A stretch of 62,191 nucleotides of DNA from positions 1 to 62,191 of the forward strand of contig JAEUOR010000058.1 of the NCBI GenBank assembly GCA_016790635.1. Direction: 5' to 3'. The notes under the pieces were generated by a model. The model searched no databases, had not been told where the DNA came from, and worked only from the letters and a program-made list of their open reading frames with translations. Of the stretch, positions 28,989-37,295 are shown piece after piece. Position 1 is the first letter of the stretch. Each line of letters starts with the position of its first letter. A program made the position numbers and the translations under genes. This DNA is from Burkholderiales bacterium. GTDB lineage: Bacteria; Pseudomonadota; Gammaproteobacteria; Burkholderiales; JAEUOS01.

Positions 28989-29822
28989 ATGATCCGCGGC
29001 ACCACGGGCTTGATCGCCCACATCGGCTACCCGACCCACACGTTCAAGTCGCCGCTGATCTACAACCCGTACTTCGAGCGCACGGGCATCGACGCGGTGG
29101 TCGTGCCCATGGGCTGCCGTCCGGATCATTACCCTGCGCTCCTGACTTCGGTCTTCCATCTCACCAACATCGTCGGCGCGCTCATCACCATGCCGCACAA
29201 GGTCACCACGGCGGGACTGGTGGACGAGTGCAGCGCGGCGGTGCGAATCGCCGGCGCCTGCAACGCCGTGCGCCGCAGCCCCGATGGCCGCCTGGTCGGC
29301 GAACTCTTCGACGGCGAAGGTTTCGTGCGTGGCGCCCGGCGCAAGGGGGCCCGGCTGGCCGGGGCGAGCGCCCTGGTGGTGGGCGCTGGTGGCGTTGGCT
29401 CGGCGATTGCGGCCTCGCTGGCCGGGGCGGAGGTGGGCGCCCTCAGGCTCTTCGACACCGCGCCGCGCGCCGCCGAGTCGCTTGCCGAGCGACTTCGTGC
29501 CCATCATCCCGCGGTCGAGGTCACCACCGGCTCGCGCGACCCCGCCGGCTGCGACATCGTCGTCAACGCCACGCCACTGGGCATGCGCGAGGACGACCCG
29601 CTGCCACTCGACACCACGCGACTTTCGCCGCAGGCACTGGTGGGCGAGGTGGTCCTCAAGGACGAGATGACCCCGTTCCTGCGCGCGGCAGCCTCCCGCG
29701 GATGTCGAATCCAGGTCGGCACCGACATGCTCTTCGAACAGATACCCGCCTACCTGGAGTTCTTCGGCCTGGCCACGACCACTGCCGAGCGCCTGCGCGA
29801 GCTTGCGCGCCTGGAAACCTGA
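28989..29822 (+). CDS. Divergent AroE-like shikimate/quinate dehydrogenase paralogue
   Basis: 277 residues with the two-domain AroE fold. The Lys of the catalytic dyad is kept in MPHKVTTAGLVDEC and the Asp in ELFDGEGF. The nucleotide motif is VVGAGGVGSAIAASLAGAE, and NATPLGM is present. The substrate-binding Ser-x-Ser of canonical AroE is altered to THTFKSP near residue 16, and the usual NTD before the dyad Asp reads LFD. The enzyme probably binds a related molecule (quinate or a ring variant) rather than serving biosynthesis. It is three bases before tetR and follows aroQ. Confidence 0.88.
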   Translation: MIRGTTGLIAHIGYPTHTFKSPLIYNPYFERTGIDAVVVPMGCRPDHYPALLTSVFHLTNIVGALITMPHKVTTAGLVDECSAAVRIAGACNAVRRSPDGRLVGELFDGEGFVRGARRKGARLAGASALVVGAGGVGSAIAASLAGAEVGALRLFDTAPRAAESLAERLRAHHPAVEVTTGSRDPAGCDIVVNATPLGMREDDPLPLDTTRLSPQALVGEVVLKDEMTPFLRAAASRGCRIQVGTDMLFEQIPAYLEFFGLATTTAERLRELARLET

Positions 29823-29825
29823 ACA

Positions 29826-30533
29826 ATGGCACGACAGGCGGCGCAAGCACGCGCGAAGGTGGGCCGGCCTGCTGCCAAGGTCCCGCGACGCGCGTCCCAA
29901 AAGGACGAGGCCCGCGCCCGCATGCGCGATCCGGACCGCACCGTGGAAGACATCATCACGATCGCGACCGAGGAGTTCGCGCGCAAGGGCCTCGCCGGCG
30001 CACGCGTCGACGAGATCGCCGAGCGCATGCGCACCAGCAAGCGCACCATCTACTACTATTTCGGCGGCAAGGAGGCCCTCTACCTGGCGGTGCTCGAAGC
30101 GGCGTACCGGCGTGCGCGCAAGATCGATTCGCCGGACGCGCTCGACCACCTCGGCCCGTCTGCCGCGCTGGCGGAACTGGTCAGGCGCACCTTCGACTTC
30201 CAGGCCGCCAACGAGGACTATGTGCGCCTGGTCATGAACGAGAACGTGCAGCGCGCGGCGTTCCTCAAGCAGATAACGGACATGCGCGGGCTCAACGCCC
30301 CGGCCATCGAGGCGCTGCGCTCGATCTACGAACGCGGCGTCAAGACCGGCGAATTTCGCCGCGGCCTCGACCCGATCGACATCCACCAGACGATCAGTTC
30401 GCTCGCCTTCTTCAACGTTTCCAACCGTTACACCTTTGCCCACCTGTTCGACCGCGACATGACCTCGCCTGCGGCGCATGCCCGGCGTCGCGCCAGCGTC
30501 GTGGAGACGGTGCTGCGCTACGTCGAGGCCTGA
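29826..30533 (+). CDS. TetR-family transcriptional regulator
   Basis: 235 residues with a basic, Ala/Arg-rich N-terminal extension (~40 residues) before the HTH. The HTH runs IATEEFARKGLAGARVDEIA then MRTSKRTIYYYFGGKEALYL, a standard TetR DNA-binding domain. The C-terminal helices (EDYVRLVMNENVQRAAFLKQ) resemble the TetR_C subgroup of catabolic regulators. It is the last gene of the TRAP/aroQ operon, three bases after the AroE-like gene, so it is probably autoregulated. The symmetric element in the promoter at 24477-24505 is a candidate operator. Confidence 0.92.
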   Translation: MARQAAQARAKVGRPAAKVPRRASQKDEARARMRDPDRTVEDIITIATEEFARKGLAGARVDEIAERMRTSKRTIYYYFGGKEALYLAVLEAAYRRARKIDSPDALDHLGPSAALAELVRRTFDFQAANEDYVRLVMNENVQRAAFLKQITDMRGLNAPAIEALRSIYERGVKTGEFRRGLDPIDIHQTISSLAFFNVSNRYTFAHLFDRDMTSPAAHARRRASVVETVLRYVEA

Positions 30534-30540
30534 ATCAGCT

Positions 30541-31386
30541 TCAGACGGACTTCGGCACCAGGTCCGCTTCGATCAGCGCGCGCAACTCCGCCGTCACCCG
30601 GGTCTTCACGCCAAACCACTTTTCGAATCCATAGCCGGCCTGGTGCAACAGCATGCCCAGGCCGTCGGCGGTGCGATGCCCGCGCGCGCGCGCCTGGGCC
30701 AGCAGCGGCGTGACCAGCGGCAAGTAGACGATGTCGTAGACGACCGCCGATCGCTTGAGCGGTGCAAGGTCGATGTCGAGCGGACTCTTGCCGCTCATGC
30801 CGCACGATGTGCAATTGATCAGCACGTCGGCCGTGGCCAGGAGCTGCGGAAGTTCCGCATAGTCATGGCTTCGCACCCGCGCGCCGAAGTGCAGCGCCAG
30901 CGCGTCGGCACGCTCGCGGGTGCGATTGACGACATGCACCGCGACGCCACGCCCGACGAGCGCATGGGTCGCGGCGCGCGCCGAGCCGCCGGCGCCGAGC
31001 ACGAGCGCCTGCGTGCCGGGCAGGTCCCAACCCGGCGCTGCCTCATCGAGGTTGGCGATGAAGCCGTGGGTGTCGGAGTTGCCGCCGACCAGTCTGCCGT
31101 CTTCCAGCCAGATCACGTTGACCGCGCCGATGGCTTCGGCGGCGGCATCGCGCCGCGCCACGCCGCGGTAGGCCGCTTCCTTGTGCGGGATGGTGACGTT
31201 GCCGCCAACATAGCCGTTGCCCGGGAAACCGCCGATGAATGCCGCGAACTCCTCGGGGCGGACTTCCTTCTTTTCGTAGGCGCCGGCGATGCCATGCTGC
31301 TTGAGCCAATAGCCGTGGATCAAGGGTGAACGTGACTGCGCGACCGGGAAACCCATTACGCAAGCGCGTCTGATCGAATCGGACAT
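30541..31386 (-). CDS. aroE: Shikimate dehydrogenase (AroE family), catabolic copy
   Basis: 281 residues. The N-terminal motif GFPVAQSRSPLIH has the canonical Ser-Arg-Ser substrate site. The catalytic Lys is in VTIPHKEAAYRG, followed by GAVNVI. The dyad Asp is in GNSDTHGF. The nucleotide-binding motif is VLGAGGSARAATHALVGRG with NRTRERADALA, a typical NADP-type loop. It reduces 3-dehydroshikimate or, in catabolic homologues, oxidises quinate/shikimate. It is the last gene of the long minus-strand operon and convergent with tetR, seven bases away. Because it follows an ABC importer and lies with DSD, a catabolic quinate/shikimate dehydrogenase is likely. Confidence 0.92.
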   Translation of the reverse strand: MSDSIRRACVMGFPVAQSRSPLIHGYWLKQHGIAGAYEKKEVRPEEFAAFIGGFPGNGYVGGNVTIPHKEAAYRGVARRDAAAEAIGAVNVIWLEDGRLVGGNSDTHGFIANLDEAAPGWDLPGTQALVLGAGGSARAATHALVGRGVAVHVVNRTRERADALALHFGARVRSHDYAELPQLLATADVLINCTSCGMSGKSPLDIDLAPLKRSAVVYDIVYLPLVTPLLAQARARGHRTADGLGMLLHQAGYGFEKWFGVKTRVTAELRALIEADLVPKSV

Positions 31387-31396
31387 GAGGATAGGC

Positions 31397-31714
31397 TCAG
31401 AGAGGTGAAAAGGAAGTGGACTTGAGGATGCGGCATTCCTGCGTCAGGTGCGCCCCCATCTCGGCGCTCCTTTTCAAGTACGCCTGGAACTTCGCATCCT
31501 TCATGAGCGCGGCGCGGCGGCGCTCCCGATCCGCCTGGCTCTTGTACTTCCAGACATGCACGACCTGGTTCATGGTCCCGACCTCGGTGGTCGCATAGAA
31601 GACCGGCTCGCCGCAATGCTTAACCTGGGTCGCATGGCCGAACTCCTCGTACATCCTGAGCCAGGCCGGCAATTGCCCCGGGTGCAAGGTGTAGATACGC
31701 AGGTCGAAAATCAT
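31397..31714 (-). CDS. NIPSNAP-family protein
   Basis: 105 residues. The start MIFDLRIYTLHPGQLPAWLRMYEEFG and the later MNQVVHVWKYKSQADRERRRAAL are typical of the NIPSNAP/DUF1330-type ferredoxin-like fold. Small members of this family often stand beside catabolic enzymes, but no biochemical role is firmly known. It lies ten bases upstream of aroE and 22 bases downstream of livF2, so it belongs to the operon. Confidence 0.85.
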   Translation of the reverse strand: MIFDLRIYTLHPGQLPAWLRMYEEFGHATQVKHCGEPVFYATTEVGTMNQVVHVWKYKSQADRERRRAALMKDAKFQAYLKRSAEMGAHLTQECRILKSTSFSPL

Positions 31715-31736
31715 GAGAGCGCTCCTGACAAGGTGG

Positions 31737-32489
31737 TCATGCGACGTGGTCGGTCACAGGTACGGGAGCGGCGCCCCCGAGGAACAGGCGTTCGATATGC
31801 GGGTCGGCCAGGAGCTCGCCGGCTGGTCGCGCAAGCACCATGCGCCCCGATTCCAGCGCAATGGCCTCGTCGGCGACCTTGAGCGCGCTCTTGACATTCT
31901 GCTCGACCATGAGCACGGTGGTGCCCTGCGACACCAGGTTGCGCAGGAGCCTGAAGACATCCTGCACCACGATGGGCGAGAGTCCGATCGACGGTTCATC
32001 GATCAGGAGCACGCGCGGGCGCAGTAGCAGCGCGCGGGCGATCTCGAGTTGCTTCTGTTCGCCCCCCGACAGCGCCGAAGCCTGCGATTGCAGGCGCTCC
32101 CGTACTCGCGGGAACAATTCCAGCACCTCGTCAATGCGCTCCCGGGTGATGCGCTTGCCCAGCGTGATCCCGCCCAGTTCCAGGTTCTGCGCAACAGTGA
32201 GCTGGGGAAACAGGTTGCGCCCCTGAGGAACGAAGGCGATGCCCCTGGCAAGCAGGGTCCGCGGGGAAGCGCCCGTGACCTCCTCCCCCTCGAGCAGCAC
32301 GCGCCCCTGGCGCGGCTTGAGAAGCCCGAACAGGGTCTTCAACACCGTCGACTTGCCGGCGCCGTTGGGGCCGATCAGGAGCGTGATCGCGCCGCGCCGC
32401 ACCGACAGCGACAGATCGTTGAGGATCATGAATTCGCCATAGCCGGCGACGACTTCGCGGAACTCGATGGCGGGGGCAGCGACGCTCAC
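31737..32489 (-). CDS. livF: ABC transporter ATPase LivF (second system)
   Basis: 250 residues. Walker A GPNGAGKST, signature LSGGEQKQLEIARAL, Walker B VLLIDEPSIGLSP, and the LivF stretch FVPQGRNLFPQLTVAQNLEL. The GTG at 32489 is two bases from the livG2 stop. It is ATPase 2 of the second liv-type importer. Similar transporters carry aromatic acids and benzoate derivatives as well as amino acids, which fits the neighbouring dehydroshikimate genes. Confidence 0.95.
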   Translation of the reverse strand: MSVAAPAIEFREVVAGYGEFMILNDLSLSVRRGAITLLIGPNGAGKSTVLKTLFGLLKPRQGRVLLEGEEVTGASPRTLLARGIAFVPQGRNLFPQLTVAQNLELGGITLGKRITRERIDEVLELFPRVRERLQSQASALSGGEQKQLEIARALLLRPRVLLIDEPSIGLSPIVVQDVFRLLRNLVSQGTTVLMVEQNVKSALKVADEAIALESGRMVLARPAGELLADPHIERLFLGGAAPVPVTDHVA

Positions 32490-32491
32490 GC

Positions 32492-33238
32492 CTAGTTCCC
32501 CAGGTAGGCGTCGAGCACGCGCCGGTCGCTGCGGATGGCCTCCGGTGTACCCAGGGCCAGCACCTCGCCCTCGACCATGACCATCACACGGTGGCACAGG
32601 TCCATGACGAAGTCCATGTTGTGCTCGATCACCACGAAACTCCCGCGCGCGGCGCGGTTGAGTTCCTTGAGCAGGGTCGAGATGCCGCCGACCAGGCTGG
32701 GGTTGACCCCGGCGCAGGGTTCGTCGAGCAGCACGAGGTCCGGCTTGCTCATGAAGGCCATCGCGATGTCGACCAGTTTCTGTTGCCCGTAGGAAAGCGA
32801 ACCCGCCGGCTTGTCGGCCACGTGGCGGATGCGAAAGAGGTCGATGAGTTCGTCCGCCCGCGCCGACAGGCCCGAGTCGGGCGGGGCGAAGATGCGCGAG
32901 AACATGTTGCCGCTGTGCTCCTGGGCTGCGACCAGGAGGTTGTCGCGCACGCTCATCTTGCCGAACACCTGCAGGGTCTGGAAGGTGCGGCCGACCCCGC
33001 GCCGGTTGAGCGCCAGCGGCGAGAGCCCGGTGATGTCGCGGCCGTTCAAGCGGATCGCCCCGGCGTCCGGTTCAATCTGGCCCAGGATGCTGTTGAACAT
33101 GGTGGTCTTGCCCGAGCCATTGGGCCCGATCACGCCGAAGATCTCCCCGGGCATGACCTCGAAGCTGACGCCTGCCACGGCGCGGATCGCGCCGTACGAC
33201 TTGTGCAGGTCCCGCACTTCGAGGACCGGCGCACTCAT
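32492..33238 (-). CDS. livG: ABC transporter ATPase LivG (second system)
   Basis: 248 residues. Walker A GPNGSGKTT, degenerate signature LSYGQQKLVDIAMA, Walker B LVLLDEPCAGVNP, and the LivG marker GVGRTFQTLQVFGKMSVRDN. The start overlaps the livM2 stop by four bases. It pairs with LivF2. Confidence 0.95.
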   Translation of the reverse strand: MSAPVLEVRDLHKSYGAIRAVAGVSFEVMPGEIFGVIGPNGSGKTTMFNSILGQIEPDAGAIRLNGRDITGLSPLALNRRGVGRTFQTLQVFGKMSVRDNLLVAAQEHSGNMFSRIFAPPDSGLSARADELIDLFRIRHVADKPAGSLSYGQQKLVDIAMAFMSKPDLVLLDEPCAGVNPSLVGGISTLLKELNRAARGSFVVIEHNMDFVMDLCHRVMVMVEGEVLALGTPEAIRSDRRVLDAYLGN

Positions 33239-34227
33239 GTCGCTCCCCCGCTCGCCCGCGATCCTGCGGCGCTGCGCGCCGCGGACGCCGCACGCGCCTC
33301 GCGGCGCGCGCGCAGCCGCTCCGGTATCGAAAGCAGTCCGTCGGGCAGCCAGATCATGAGCAGCACGACGGCCGTGCCGAAGACAAAGAGGTACCAGTCC
33401 TGCGCGAAACGCAGCCACTCGGGCAGGACCACGCCCACGGCGGCCCCCAGCATGGGCCCGAAGAAGTACCCGGGTCCGCCGACGACAACCATGAGGTACA
33501 TCATGATCGATGCCGCCACCGAGAACGGCGCCGGATCGATGAACTCCAGGAGCGGGGCGAAGAGTGCGCCGGCCACCCCCGCGTAGGCGGCGCCGATCGC
33601 GAACGACAGGAGCGTGTAGCCGCGCACGTCCACGCCCAGGCTCTCGGCACGAATGGGGTTGTCGCGCAGCGCGGTGAAGGCCTTGCCCCATGGCGAGCGC
33701 AAAAGGCCGTACAAAAGCGCGCCCAGGATCAGCGCGAACGCCAGGCACAGGTAGTAGTAGGCGCGGTGCCCGTCGAAAGAGAGGCCGAACAGCGCCGGCC
33801 GCGCGATGTCCTTGATGCCGAAAGTCCCGCCGGTCAACCACTCTTCGTTGCGCATGACCAGCCACATCGCCGTGTTGAAACCCAGTGTCGCGAACGCCAG
33901 GTAGATGGTCTGCACCCGCAGCGCCGGGAAGCCAACGGCGATTCCCGCTACAAAGCAAAGCAGCGCGGCGACCGGCAGCCCCAGCCAGAAACTGAAGCCG
34001 GCCTTCATCATGATCGCCACGGTATAGGCGCCGATGCCGAAAAAGGCCGCGTGGCCGAGCGACTTTTGCCCTGCGTACCCGACCGTCAGGTTGAGCCCCA
34101 TGGTCGCGATCACGAACACCACCCAGTACGACAAGAGGTAGACGCCGGAGCGTGTCAGGAACTGCGGCAGGATCGCAAGCGCCGCCGCCGCCGCGAACCC
34201 GAGCACAAGCAAGAGCGGCTTTTTCAT
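33235..34227 (-). CDS. livM: ABC transporter permease LivM (second system)
   Basis: 330 residues, about nine membrane helices. Typical stretches: GLNLTVGYAGQKSLGHAAFFG, FPALRVQTIYLAFATLGF and the coupling loop GKAFTALRDNPIRAESLGVD. The C-terminus is a basic Ala/Arg/Ser-rich tail (RLRARREARAASAARSAAGS) that is longer than in LivM1. The start is seven bases from the livH2 stop. Confidence 0.94.
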   Translation of the reverse strand: MKKPLLLVLGFAAAAALAILPQFLTRSGVYLLSYWVVFVIATMGLNLTVGYAGQKSLGHAAFFGIGAYTVAIMMKAGFSFWLGLPVAALLCFVAGIAVGFPALRVQTIYLAFATLGFNTAMWLVMRNEEWLTGGTFGIKDIARPALFGLSFDGHRAYYYLCLAFALILGALLYGLLRSPWGKAFTALRDNPIRAESLGVDVRGYTLLSFAIGAAYAGVAGALFAPLLEFIDPAPFSVAASIMMYLMVVVGGPGYFFGPMLGAAVGVVLPEWLRFAQDWYLFVFGTAVVLLMIWLPDGLLSIPERLRARREARAASAARSAAGSRASGGAT

Positions 34228-34234
34228 CGCGCTT

Positions 34235-35107
34235 TCACACCTTGCGCTCGACCTTGCGCCCCAGGAGGCCCTGCGGCTTGAACAGGATCACGACCATGAA
34301 AAGCGCCAGCGCCACGGCGTCCTTGTAGGCCGGCGAAACATAGGCCGCCGCCAGGTTCTCGCCGACCCCGACGATGACGCCGCCCAGAAGAGCGCCGCGC
34401 GAGTTGTTGAAGCCGCCGATGACTGCGGCAAAAAAAGCCTTGGTGCCCAAAGACTCGCCCATGTCGAACTTGCCGAAATAGACCGGCGTGACCAGGAGGG
34501 CCGCCGCGCAGGCGAGCACGGCGTTGATCGCGAATGTGTAGAAGATCATGCGCGGCACGTCGATGCCCAGCACGGTCGCGCTCTCGGTGTTCTGCGCCAC
34601 CGCCTGCATGGCCCGTCCGGTGAGGGTGCGGGCGAGAAAGGCCTGGGTACCCAGCACCAGCGCCAGCGCAAGCGCCAGGGTGCCGGCATCGGCCAGGCTG
34701 ACGGTGACCCCGGCGACCTTGAACAGGGTTTCGCCGAAGAGGCTCGGGAACGGGTGTGCATCGGCGCTGTAGATGCGCACGCCGTTGCGCATCGCGATGG
34801 CAAGCCCGATGGTGGCCACCACGATCGCCATCATGCCGTGGCGCAACAGGGGATCGACGATGCCGCGCTTGAAGGCCCAGCCCAGCACGGCGACGGCGAC
34901 GGCGATGGTCAGGACAAAGGCCAGTGGCAGCGGCGCGCCCTGGGCCGCGAAGAAGAGCATCGCAAAAGCGGGCAGCATGACGAATTCGCCCTGGGCGAAA
35001 TTGATCGTGCCCGACGCCTGCCACAGGAGCGTGAAGCCCAGCGCGGCCAACGCGTAGATGCTGCCGGTGGCGATACCGGAAAAGGTGAGCTGAAGGAAAT
35101 CGATCAT
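34235..35107 (-). CDS. livH: ABC transporter permease LivH (second system)
   Basis: 290 residues, about eight membrane helices. The N-terminus LTFSGIATGSIYALAALGFT and INFAQGEFVMLPAFAML are the LivH signature; the coupling loop is RAMQAVAQNTESATVLGIDV. It is separated from livK2 by 115 bases. That gap holds no clear gene and may contain a processing site. Confidence 0.94.
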   Translation of the reverse strand: MIDFLQLTFSGIATGSIYALAALGFTLLWQASGTINFAQGEFVMLPAFAMLFFAAQGAPLPLAFVLTIAVAVAVLGWAFKRGIVDPLLRHGMMAIVVATIGLAIAMRNGVRIYSADAHPFPSLFGETLFKVAGVTVSLADAGTLALALALVLGTQAFLARTLTGRAMQAVAQNTESATVLGIDVPRMIFYTFAINAVLACAAALLVTPVYFGKFDMGESLGTKAFFAAVIGGFNNSRGALLGGVIVGVGENLAAAYVSPAYKDAVALALFMVVILFKPQGLLGRKVERKV

Positions 35108-35222
35108 GGCTTGCGCGCCGGTTGTAACGCGCAGATCCCGGGCGATCGCGGCCGGCCCGGGACTGGCTGGGACGAGGGTGCCGCCGCGGCGAACCGAGGG
35201 AGCACCCGCCGCGCCCCGAGGC

Positions 35223-36359
35223 CTACTTGCGCGTCAGCGGCGGCAGGGTGGCAGTCACTTCCTGCTTGCCGCCGCGCACCTCGGTCAGGAAGCTGTCGCG
35301 GTCAAGATCGCCGTTCTTGTCGAACTCCACGTCCATGATGACGCCGGGATGGTCAGCCGCCTTGAGTTTGAGCCCGTGCATGGCACGGGCGACCGCCTTG
35401 CGATCGAGCTTGCCGACCTTTTCGATGGCGGCCTTGAGGACGTAGACACCGGTATAACCCTTGATACCGTTGTGATCGGTGATGTACTTGTACTCGCGTT
35501 CGAACTTCGCGCGGAAGGCGCGCATGGCCGGGATCGGCGCATCGACCGTCAGCCCGACGTGCGCGACCGCCCCGTTGGCGGCCTCGCCGGCCAGTTCGAT
35601 CACCTTCTGGCTGGTCAGCACGGTTTCGCCGATGACAGGCTTGGTCCAGCCCTGCTTGCGCAACTCGCGCAGGACACGCGCGGACTCTTCCTCGTTGGTG
35701 TAGACGAAGATCGCGTCCGGATTGGCCTGGCGCGCGCGCAGCACCGCAGCCGAGAAATCGACCTGCGCCGATTCGGTCGAGATATCGGCGACGATCTTGG
35801 TCTGCGACTTCTCCAGCGCCTTCATGAGCATGTCGCGCCCGCCCTTGCCGAAGTCGTTGTTGACGTAGATGAGCGAGAGGGTCTTTGCCTTGGCCTGGTC
35901 GGTGACATAGCGGGCGATCTTGGGCATGGCCGTCGCCTGCGTGAAGCTGGTGCGGAAGATGTAGGGGTTGCCCTGGGTCGTGATGGCAGCCGCTTCCCCG
36001 CCGGTGAAGTTGGGAATCTCGGCACGGCGCGTCTCGGCCATGCTGACCATGATCGAGCCGGAGAAGACCGGGCCGAAGACCGCGAAGACGTCCTGGTCGA
36101 CGGCCTTCTGCGTGAGCCCCTTGGCGACACCCGGGTTGCTTTGCGTATCGACCGTCGTGGTCTCGATCTTGCGACCCAGAATGCCGCCGGCGGCATTGAT
36201 TTCCTTGACCGCGAGTTCGACGCCATTCTTGAAATTGGTGCCGGAGGTCGTGCCCGGGCCGGACAGCTCGACGATGTTTGCGATCTTGATCGATTGCTGA
36301 GCCTGCACCGGCATGGCCGCGAACGCGCAAAGTGCTGCGACGGTGAAAATCTTCTTCAT
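35223..36359 (-). CDS. livK: ABC transporter substrate-binding protein (second system)
   Basis: 378 residues. Sec signal peptide ends AMPVQAQ; no lipobox, so this receptor is soluble in the periplasm, unlike LivK1. The type I fold starts IKIANIVELSGPGTTSGTNF and includes AVFGPVFSGSIMVSMAETRR (residues ~92-111). A GGAG site precedes the ATG. The protein resembles receptors of the aromatic/amino-acid Liv clade. Because it follows DSD and is followed by permeases and aroE, it is a candidate receptor for quinate, shikimate, dehydroshikimate or protocatechuate. Confidence 0.93.
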   Translation of the reverse strand: MKKIFTVAALCAFAAMPVQAQQSIKIANIVELSGPGTTSGTNFKNGVELAVKEINAAGGILGRKIETTTVDTQSNPGVAKGLTQKAVDQDVFAVFGPVFSGSIMVSMAETRRAEIPNFTGGEAAAITTQGNPYIFRTSFTQATAMPKIARYVTDQAKAKTLSLIYVNNDFGKGGRDMLMKALEKSQTKIVADISTESAQVDFSAAVLRARQANPDAIFVYTNEEESARVLRELRKQGWTKPVIGETVLTSQKVIELAGEAANGAVAHVGLTVDAPIPAMRAFRAKFEREYKYITDHNGIKGYTGVYVLKAAIEKVGKLDRKAVARAMHGLKLKAADHPGVIMDVEFDKNGDLDRDSFLTEVRGGKQEVTATLPPLTRK

Positions 36360-36416
36360 GCGATCTCCTCTGCTGTCTTCTTGGGGATGAAAAAAAGGTT
36401 GAAAGCTCTGCGCGAA

Positions 36417-37295
36417 TTATCGCGCGACTGACGGCGATCGCCGAAGCGGCGTGCCCGGCCGCGGCAGGCGGCCGGTAAGCCACTGCACGGAACGCGCCGC
36501 CCGCCCGGTCACGACATCGAGCGGCAGCTGTACGTAATCGTCGTTGAAGACCTCGAAACTGTAATCGCCGCGATAGCCCATGTCCTCGATCGCGCGCAGC
36601 ATCGCCCCGACCTCCGTGCTGTGCGCGCCTTCGCCGGGGAAAACCCGGAAATGCCGCGCGGTCTCGCGCCGCTCCTCGAAGGACGGCGTCTCGCGCCACA
36701 TGAAGTCCGAGAGCTGGACCAGAAAAAGACGGGCCGGGTCGATCTCGACAAAATCACCGATATCCGAACCCGCCGCGAGCACATGAAAGGAATCGAGCGC
36801 CAGCCCCAGGTTGGCCCGCCCTGCCCGTGCAATGACATCCCAAGCCTGCATGTACTGATTGACATGCCGCCCCCAGGACAGCGCCTCATAGGCGATGCGC
36901 ACGTTCATCGGCACGGCCAGCAAAGCCAGTTTCGCCAGATCGCGCGCAAGCGCGTCGCGATCCCCTGTGGCATGCGTCGAAGTCGACGAACACACCAGCA
37001 ACAGATCCGCCCCCAGGGCCCGGCACATGCGCAGCATCGCCTGCGCGATGTCGACCTTGTAATCGTGCAGATTGCCGGAAAGGCCTTCGAAATCGCGCAG
37101 GACCTGGAAGCCGGTGACCCGCAAGCCGCTCGCCCGCACGGCCGCGACCGCCGCGTCCTCCCCTTCCGGGTGACCGGCGATGTCGCGCGCCGAGAGCATG
37201 ATCTGCGTGAATCCGGCGCGCTTGACAGCCGCCAGCTTGGCCGTGAGGGACCCTGCCAGCGTGATGGTGTCCATGCCGAAGCGGTCGCGGTCCAT
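36417..37295 (-). CDS. 3-Dehydroshikimate dehydratase-like TIM-barrel protein (QuiC N-terminal type)
   Basis: 292 residues. It converts 3-dehydroshikimate to protocatechuate in the family. The TIM barrel starts MDTITLAGSLTAKLAAVKRA. Family elements in order: VTGFQVLRDFEGL, GADLLLVCSSTSTHATGD, RIAYEALSWGRHVNQYMQAW (metal-site Glu), LALDSFHVLAAGSDIGD, LFLVQLSDF, ARHFRVFPGEGAH and YSFEVFNDDYVQLP (metal-site Glu). These match the N-terminal half of Pseudomonas QuiC. The ATG overlaps the stop of the HPPD-like gene by one base (TAATG), so the two are coupled. In pseudomonads both domains are one polypeptide in the opposite order. Metal ligands look intact, so activity is likely. Confidence 0.88.
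   Translation of the reverse strand: MDRDRFGMDTITLAGSLTAKLAAVKRAGFTQIMLSARDIAGHPEGEDAAVAAVRASGLRVTGFQVLRDFEGLSGNLHDYKVDIAQAMLRMCRALGADLLLVCSSTSTHATGDRDALARDLAKLALLAVPMNVRIAYEALSWGRHVNQYMQAWDVIARAGRANLGLALDSFHVLAAGSDIGDFVEIDPARLFLVQLSDFMWRETPSFEERRETARHFRVFPGEGAHSTEVGAMLRAIEDMGYRGDYSFEVFNDDYVQLPLDVVTGRAARSVQWLTGRLPRPGTPLRRSPSVAR

Noticed and set aside
30531..30545. CTGAA/TTCAG inverted repeat between tetR and aroE considered as a terminator
   Set aside because: The stem is only five bases and there is no T run; it overlaps both stop codons and is too weak to call.
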